Shown in pieces: positions 37,290 to 42,427 of a DNA stretch of 42,427 nt. Below the pieces are notes generated by a model. The model worked only from the letters and a program-made list of their open reading frames with translations. It made no database searches and had not been told where the DNA came from. Each line of letters begins with the position of its first letter. Positions within the stretch are counted from its first letter, which is position 1. This DNA is from Bradyrhizobium manausense (lineage in GTDB: Bacteria; Pseudomonadota; Alphaproteobacteria; Rhizobiales; Xanthobacteraceae), in assembly GCF_001440035.1 (NCBI RefSeq), contig NZ_LJYG01000086.1:1-42427 (forward strand), read 5' to 3'. Made by a program: the position numbers and the translations under genes.

Positions 37290-38087
37290 ATGCAGAAACG
37301 TCTAAAGGGCAAAGTGGCGATCGTCGCCGGAGCCGGATCAACCGGAGTCGACGGTCTCGGGAATGGAAAGGCGTCTGCGGTTGTTTATGCCCGTGAGGGC
37401 GCCTCAGTGATGCTTGTGGACCTTAACCTGGAGGCTGCAGAGAAGACCCGCCAGATGATCGAGCAGGAAGGCGGTACCTGTTTTGCGTTTCAGGCCAACG
37501 TCCGCCAGCGATCGGATTGCGAGGCCATGGTCCAAAAGTGTCTGCAGGAATATGGGCAAATAGACATTCTTCACAACAATGTTGGCGTCGAGCCGAAAAC
37601 TTTCGGCGGAGTGCTTAACACCGACGATGCCGAATGGGATCGCGTCATCAACGTGAACCTGAAGAGCATGTTCATTACCTCCAGCGCGGTTCTGCCATCA
37701 ATGTTGGAGCGTGGCAGTGGAGCGATTCTGAATATCTCGTCAGTGTCGGCGGAACGGCTTTCGCCAGGATTGTTCCTATATTGCGTCTCCAAGGCCGGCG
37801 TGAATACGCTTACCAAGGCGATGGCACTCGATTACGCGGATAAAGGTATTCGCGTGAATGCAATCATGCCGGGGCTGATGGATACGCCCATGGTCGAGAG
37901 GCACAAGGAGTTTTACGGCGGCGATCGCGAAAAAATGCGCCAGCTTCGAAATGAACGCGCGCCAATGAAGCGCATGGGAGAAGCCTGGGATGTCGCAAAT
38001 GCTGCTCTGTTCCTGGTTTCGGACGAAGCGAAGTATATCACCGGTCAGGTTCTCGCCGTTGATGGCGGATATCTGTGCAAGCCCTAG
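37290..38087 (+). CDS. Short-chain dehydrogenase/reductase (SDR C)
   Basis: A second, distinct SDR in the operon, 265 residues. The cofactor loop is stretched, GAGSTGVDGLGNGKASAVVY, as in a subgroup of SDRs annotated as 3-oxoacyl-ACP-reductase-like. ILHNNVGVEPK replaces the common NNAG with NNVG; ILNISSVSAERLSPG carries the catalytic Ser and YCVSKAGVNTLTK the Tyr/Lys; ends ITGQVLAVDGGYLCKP. The ATG at 37290 has AGGGTGAAG upstream. It is 61 bases after SDR B and unlike it beyond family level, so the two probably catalyse different steps. Confidence 0.9.
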   Translation: MQKRLKGKVAIVAGAGSTGVDGLGNGKASAVVYAREGASVMLVDLNLEAAEKTRQMIEQEGGTCFAFQANVRQRSDCEAMVQKCLQEYGQIDILHNNVGVEPKTFGGVLNTDDAEWDRVINVNLKSMFITSSAVLPSMLERGSGAILNISSVSAERLSPGLFLYCVSKAGVNTLTKAMALDYADKGIRVNAIMPGLMDTPMVERHKEFYGGDREKMRQLRNERAPMKRMGEAWDVANAALFLVSDEAKYITGQVLAVDGGYLCKP

Positions 38088-38176
38088 GGGCCGCCCGACC
38101 GGCAGGCTTCGCCCAACTATAGGTAAGGCCAACAAGGTGCAGCACCGTTCTTGGTAGCGGATATGTGGAGGGTCTC

Positions 38177-39607
38177 GTGATCATCGAAGAGTATTCGAAC
38201 TACGACGGCCTCGGTCTTGCAGATCTCATTCGCAGGAAGGACGTGACCCCAGAAGAACTGCTTGATGAGGCGATAAGCAGAACCGAGAAGATTGATCCGG
38301 AAATCAATGCCGTAGTTATCAAACACTATGACTTTGCCAAAAGGCAGATCTCAGAGGGGCTGCCCGAAGGTCCCTTTACTGGTGTTCCTTTTTTGCTGAA
38401 AGACATTGCGACGCTGACGGGAACGCGAACCACATATGGATCGAGCGCCTATAGGGAGTACGTTGCGGACCATAACAGCACAATCGTCGAACGCGTGCTA
38501 AAGACTGGCGTCACAATCTTTGGAAAGACGGCGGTTCCAGAATTCGGCGCGCTGGGCACCACTGAGTCCCGTTTGCACGGCCCAACGCGCAATCCATGGA
38601 ATCTAGCGTATTCCGCCGGCGGCTCCTCGGGTGGGGCTGCTGCGGCAGTTGCTGCGCGCATCGTGCCCGTGGCGCACGCGAGCGACAGCGGTGGGTCTAC
38701 GCGAATACCGGCCTCTGTCTGCGGTCTATTCGGGCTTAAACCTACCAGAGCACGCACGCCGATCGGTCCGAATAAGGGACTGGGCTGGACCAGCCTGGTT
38801 GATTGTCCACACGTCATCAGTGTGAGCGTGCGCGACAGCGCTGCCATGCTTGACGCATTGTCTGGGCCGGAGCTTACTAGCCCTTATTACGCACCTCCCG
38901 CGGAAGGAGCGTTTTTGAATGAAGTAGGTAGAAATCCCGGCCGCTTGCGCATCGCCTTTTCAAGCAAATCTCCTTACGGTGACGATCTCGACCCTGAGAT
39001 TACGAATGCAGTTCGGGAGATAGCCTCGCTGTTGGAGCGGCTCGGTCATGATGTTGAAGAACGAGCGCCTACTCTTCCTTTCGATCCGATCGAAGTGGGA
39101 GAAGTCATAAACGGAGCCAACTTGGTAGCCTCCGCGGTGCGCGCGGCCGAGCGGCGACTTGGGCGCCCGATGACCGAAAGCGACTTGGAGGTTCTTACCC
39201 TTCTGCGCGCACACAATGCCCAGACCGGAACCGCAATCGATTACGTCACCGCTGAGCAGTCCGTTTTCGAAATCTGCCGGTGCCTCGTCGAGTTCTTTAC
39301 CACCTGTGAAGTCTTCTTGTGTCCCACGCTTTGCGGGTCGCCGATCCGCATTGGAGAGCTTGATTCAATGAGCGCTGATCTCTCACATATCCAGGCAGCA
39401 CGTCGGCGCGTATGGCCAATGCCGCTCGTATTCAATATGTCCGGCCAGCCATCTATGTCTATGCCGCTCGCTTGGCACAAGTCAGGGCTACCAATGGGGA
39501 TGATGTTCTCGGGCCGTTTTGGCGACGAGGCCACTCTGCTGCGGCTTGCTGGGCAGCTTGAGCAAGCGCGCCCTTGGAAGTCCAAGATGCCGCCACACCA
39601 TGCGTAG
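38177..39607 (+). CDS. Amidase (amidase-signature family)
   Basis: Hydrolyses an amide bond to acid and ammonia or amine. 476 residues from the GTG at 38177, preceded by GGAGGG; a GTG 12 bases earlier is also in frame. The Ser-cisSer-Lys triad is complete: Lys in FLLKDIATLTGTRTTYGSS (about residue 75), the Gly/Ser-rich signature SAGGSSGGAAAAVAA, and SDSGGSTRIPASVCGLFGLK with the nucleophilic and cis Ser. The C-terminal text QPSMSMPLAWHKSGLPMGMM is typical. It closes the importer/SDR operon, 89 bases after SDR C. This implies that the imported compound, or an intermediate made from it, carries an amide. Confidence 0.9.
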   Translation: MIIEEYSNYDGLGLADLIRRKDVTPEELLDEAISRTEKIDPEINAVVIKHYDFAKRQISEGLPEGPFTGVPFLLKDIATLTGTRTTYGSSAYREYVADHNSTIVERVLKTGVTIFGKTAVPEFGALGTTESRLHGPTRNPWNLAYSAGGSSGGAAAAVAARIVPVAHASDSGGSTRIPASVCGLFGLKPTRARTPIGPNKGLGWTSLVDCPHVISVSVRDSAAMLDALSGPELTSPYYAPPAEGAFLNEVGRNPGRLRIAFSSKSPYGDDLDPEITNAVREIASLLERLGHDVEERAPTLPFDPIEVGEVINGANLVASAVRAAERRLGRPMTESDLEVLTLLRAHNAQTGTAIDYVTAEQSVFEICRCLVEFFTTCEVFLCPTLCGSPIRIGELDSMSADLSHIQAARRRVWPMPLVFNMSGQPSMSMPLAWHKSGLPMGMMFSGRFGDEATLLRLAGQLEQARPWKSKMPPHHA

Positions 39608-40111
39608 CATGTCTCGCTATTCGCTGTGCTCCGTCGGAGGCCGCGCGGAATTCGGACGACCGCCCACTACATCCAGTAGGTTACCTGATGGCGGCGGCCG
39701 CTTTCAATCAATGGGTCAAGCTGTCTGGGTCGGACGACGGTCGATTGCCAGCCTACGAAAATTGGTCGGCAGTCGGCTTCAAGCGTTCATTGTCGAAATC
39801 GGGAGAGCTAGATCAACATGCTCCAGTTCGACCAGTTCGTTGAAGGGCTGCGCTGCCGCGTCGCGGTCCCCACGTGCGTACCTGCGGATTTATGCTTTCA
39901 GCGGGCGTCGAATTGTAAGCGCGTCTGTCTCCCTCAAGCTGCGTCAGACGACCGAAACAACGTGGGAGATGATTTGTCACCTCTTCCTTCACGGCCAGGT
40001 CACGCGACGGGCATGAGTGAGGGCGCTGGACTTATCTGCTAACCGTGAGCGACCGCCGCCATGCAAGCCGATGCAGTGGCGGTGAGGTTCACCTCAAGGC
40101 TGGAGCCGACT
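39608..40111. other. Region between amidase and Lrp-type gene; no recognisable gene
   Basis: Open frames here have no family motif. There is no clear terminator after the amidase. The region should contain the promoter of the Lrp-type regulator, which I cannot define. Confidence 0.4.
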
Positions 40112-40603
40112 ATGCGATACGATCGGGTAGACGCGCGAATCCTCGAGATCGTGCAAAAGAACAACCGCCTAACTTCCGATGTGATGAGTGAACTGGCGGG
40201 GCTTTCTGCCACAGCATGCCAGCGGCGACTCAAGAGGCTCCGTTCGGACGGCTTCATCGAAGCCGATGTCTCAATCGTTTCGCCAAAGGCTGTTGGAAGA
40301 CCAATCCAAATGCTTGTGTTGGTGACAATGGAGCGGGAGCGTTCGGATATCATTGACCGGTTTAAGAAGGACATCAAATCTTCGGCTGAAGTCGTCAACG
40401 GATTCTACGTCACTGGCGATGCTGACTTTATCTTATACGTTACCGCACGTACCATGGAGGATTATGAGCAGTTCACTAGACGCTTCTTCTATAAGAATCC
40501 GGACATCAAATGCTTTAAGACGATGGTCGTATTGGATCGGGTCAAAGCTGGCTTTGCTATTCCAGTTGAGACCCCGCCCTGCGATAGCCTAAGTAATCTT
40601 TGA
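40112..40603 (+). CDS. Lrp/AsnC-family transcriptional regulator
   Basis: Small regulator of 163 residues. The helix-turn-helix is at about residues 1-60 (YDRVDARILEIVQKNNRLTS, DVMSELAGLSATACQRRLKR, LRSDGFIEA), and the effector-binding RAM domain follows (IQMLVLVTMERERSDIIDRF, VVNGFYVTGDADFILYVTAR). ATG 40112 was chosen because the HTH begins at once and GGAG lies upstream; an in-frame ATG at 40061 adds 17 unsupported residues. Such proteins usually sense amino acids and often regulate a neighbouring gene. Its position after the amidase suggests that it responds to a product of the pathway, giving the cluster two regulators with IclR. Confidence 0.9.
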   Translation: MRYDRVDARILEIVQKNNRLTSDVMSELAGLSATACQRRLKRLRSDGFIEADVSIVSPKAVGRPIQMLVLVTMERERSDIIDRFKKDIKSSAEVVNGFYVTGDADFILYVTARTMEDYEQFTRRFFYKNPDIKCFKTMVVLDRVKAGFAIPVETPPCDSLSNL

Positions 40604-40895
40604 TGGGTGTCATTGAGCATTATTGCGGGTGCGCCAACAACCGATCGGTAGCGGCCGATGTTGCAAGTCTCATTTCACGATCCTCGTCACCCGCGATCAT
40701 TCCATCTCCGCAATCCGATCAGCTCCGACGGTGTGATTGCGACCGTCCAGCACGGGAACAAAGAAACTGCAGCTTGACGATACTTCGCAACTAACAGGAA
40801 TGCGGAGACCTGCGTTCTGGAGAATTTCGTCTTCACGTTTTTGTAAAGGCGCGCGTTCAGCCTCAGATCCTAAGGCTCACGTTGTAGTTGGTCAG
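40604..40895. other. Short region before insertion sequence
   Basis: No gene, RNA or terminator recognised between the Lrp-type gene and the left end of the insertion sequence. Confidence 0.4.
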
Positions 40896-42426
40896 GAGTC
40901 GTCCGTGAAGAACGAGGCTCAAGCGATTTTTTGAGCGGGGTCGGTCTCGATGAAGGCTCGGATGAAGATACGCAAGAGTTGTGCGAGCCATCGCAGGAGC
41001 AGGCCGAAGTTGTAACCTGCAGCGGCGAGAACAGCGTTGATGCGGTCGCCGAGGCGTCCCTTGAGATAATTCCGGTCCATGCGGTGCTCGGCCTTGACGT
41101 GGCCGATGACCGGCTCGACTGCCGCGCGACGCTTCATCTCGCGACGGATGGAAGCCGTGACGCGGCGGACCTGCCCCGAGATCCAGACCCTGAACCGATG
41201 CGGGTGGTTGTGGCCGCGATACCCTTTGTCGACGTGGATGCGGCGCGTCTCCACGCCGGTGAGCTTCTCCATGTCGGTGATCACAGGGCCGAGCGTGTGC
41301 CCGTCGAAGGGATTGCCGTGCAGGGCCTTGGCGTGGAGCACGAACTGTCCGCCCTTTGGAGACGTCGCGGGGGTGGCGATACTGACTTTGCAGCCGAACT
41401 CGTAAGGCGCGCGGGCTTTACCCTTGCCGATGCACTCGACCTCCGGGGCGTGTAACGCATAGACCTTTGGACCACGCTGATGCTGATCCTGGCTGCGTAT
41501 CTGCTGCGCTAAACCGAGCAGCGGGCCGAAGCGAGCTTCCAGCACCGTGTGGCCATCAATCTTGCGGCGGATGTCGCGGATGATCCGGCCAAGCCGTGTC
41601 CGCAGGAACTTGAGCTGGCGCCTGGCGCGTTTGAACTGGTGCGCGTGGGTATAGCGGCCGACCATGATGGCGGCACGCTTAGCCAGGCGCAGATAGCTCT
41701 GGCGCAGCGGCAAACGGTTGCGCTTGGCGAGCCCGACGAGCTTGATGATTGCTCGATGGATCAGCCGCGCATCGGTCGGATGCGCAACCGCCTTGGGCTG
41801 AACCGTCGTATCGACGACCACCCGCTCTAGGTCTTTGGGGCCAATGGCGCCAGTCTTGTGCGCCACCGACAGACTTTCCTGGATCAGCGCGACGAGCTGT
41901 TCCTCTCCGAGCCGCTGCCGCCAGCGCGTCATCGACGATCGATCGAACGGCAGACGGTGGCGGAAGCTCAATTCGCCGCAGAAGTATTGGTAATAAGGGT
42001 TCTCGATCCAGCGGGCGCACAACACCTCATCCGACAGGTTGTGCATGTGCTTCAAGATGAACAGGCCGGCGACAAGCCGCGTCGGAAGGCCAGGCTGTCC
42101 CGACCCCGCTTGGCACACTGAACTGAAGCGATCGTTCAGCATATTCCAGTCGATCAGCGCTGCCAACCGCACCAGCGGATGGCTCATGTCGATGATCTTA
42201 TCGAGCGCCGGAAGCAGCAGGTCCTTCTGGCGATCGTCCCGCGGTTTGCTCATCGCATTCCCCAATGTCGACGACACCCTCAGGGAATCACGAATCACTC
42301 AAAAGCAAAATCCCAAAACGCAAGAAAGCGAGGTCCAACTACCAGCTTTCCTGCAAAATCGAATACTACATCAAGACCAGTTTCGCTTGTTTCCTAGCCC
42401 CGATCTGCATTCTTCACGGACGACTC
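40896..42426 (-). mobile_element. Complete IS5-type insertion sequence, about 1.53 kb
   Basis: The left end starts GAGTCGTCCGTGAAGAACG (40896-40914), and the right end, read inward on the minus strand from 42426, is GAGTCGTCCGTGAAGAATG: 17 identical bases at the tips. One long transposase frame fills the interior. Only one base remains after the right end, so the target duplication cannot be checked. An older related fragment lies at 17640-17800. Confidence 0.88.
40919..42253 (-). CDS. IS5-family transposase
   Basis: DDE transposase of 444 residues that should mobilise the element around it. ATG 42253 has GGGGA five bases upstream; the in-frame extension to 42298 is unsupported. Landmarks: HPLVRLAALIDWNMLNDRFS, the DUF772-like block GLFILKHMHNLSDEVLCARW followed by IENPYYQYFCGE, VVVDTTVQPKAVAHPTDARL with the first catalytic Asp, IHVDKGYRGHNH with the second, and VEPVIGHVKAEHRMDRNYLK with the terminal Glu. 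The frame is undamaged, so the element may still be active. Confidence 0.93.
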   Translation of the reverse strand: MSKPRDDRQKDLLLPALDKIIDMSHPLVRLAALIDWNMLNDRFSSVCQAGSGQPGLPTRLVAGLFILKHMHNLSDEVLCARWIENPYYQYFCGELSFRHRLPFDRSSMTRWRQRLGEEQLVALIQESLSVAHKTGAIGPKDLERVVVDTTVQPKAVAHPTDARLIHRAIIKLVGLAKRNRLPLRQSYLRLAKRAAIMVGRYTHAHQFKRARRQLKFLRTRLGRIIRDIRRKIDGHTVLEARFGPLLGLAQQIRSQDQHQRGPKVYALHAPEVECIGKGKARAPYEFGCKVSIATPATSPKGGQFVLHAKALHGNPFDGHTLGPVITDMEKLTGVETRRIHVDKGYRGHNHPHRFRVWISGQVRRVTASIRREMKRRAAVEPVIGHVKAEHRMDRNYLKGRLGDRINAVLAAAGYNFGLLLRWLAQLLRIFIRAFIETDPAQKIA

Positions 42427-42427
42427 A

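Noticed and set aside
1..42427. CRISPR arrays, tRNA or rRNA genes, replication origins
   Set aside because: None seen on reading: no regular direct repeats with spacers, no convincing cloverleaf or rRNA sequence.

Overview
The window reads as an accessory, symbiosis-island-type segment of an alphaproteobacterial root-nodule bacterium, most likely Bradyrhizobium. The grounds are a sulfate-activation pair of the nodPQ type with a nod-box-like sequence upstream, a fused anthranilate synthase of the rhizobial trpE(G) type, several insertion-sequence and group II intron remnants, long stretches of decayed coding sequence, and moderately high GC with rhizobial codon use. Species assignment is inference.

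Layout. 1-2.7 kb: 3' part of an ISL3-type transposase (frameshifted), then a truncated group II intron reverse transcriptase. 2.7-4.4 kb (minus): an outer-membrane beta-barrel gene split by a one-base frameshift. 4.4-6.2 kb: decayed sequence. 6.2-8.35 kb (minus): intact trpE(G), with a possible degenerate trp leader upstream. 8.4-10.5 kb: mostly decayed, with an internally deleted IS1182-type transposase. 10.5-13.3 kb (minus): nodQ and nodP overlapping by one base, with a nod box at 13861-13906. 14.6-16.7 kb: an ABC exporter with a small gene overlapping its start. 16.7-18.2 kb: no intact gene, but a hairpin plus strong terminator that looks like a small RNA, and an IS5-type remnant.

18.2-25.5 kb (plus): enoyl-CoA hydratase/isomerase, acyl-CoA ligase, proC, then a putA pseudogene with several frameshifts and a stop. 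25.5-29.2 kb: decayed sequence, a short-chain dehydrogenase (minus) and a second, internally deleted copy of the putA 3' end. 29.5-40.6 kb: a coherent catabolic-looking cluster: an IclR-type regulator (minus) facing a polyamine/opine-type ABC importer (two permeases, ATPase, Tat-exported binding protein), a MmgE/PrpD protein, two short-chain dehydrogenases, an amidase and an Lrp/AsnC regulator. 40.9-42.4 kb: a complete IS5-type element whose right end almost coincides with the window end.

The most interesting signal is a 17-bp palindrome, ATATTG-N5-CAAT, present three times: in the iclR promoter, on a promoter reading toward the importer operon, and about 12 kb away just upstream of the hydratase/acyl-CoA ligase operon. 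This suggests one IclR regulon joining uptake, oxidoreduction, amide hydrolysis and CoA-dependent degradation of an unidentified, probably plant- or nodule-derived, compound. The minus-strand dehydrogenase at 26.7 kb is a close paralogue of the one at 36.4 kb and may belong to the same pathway.
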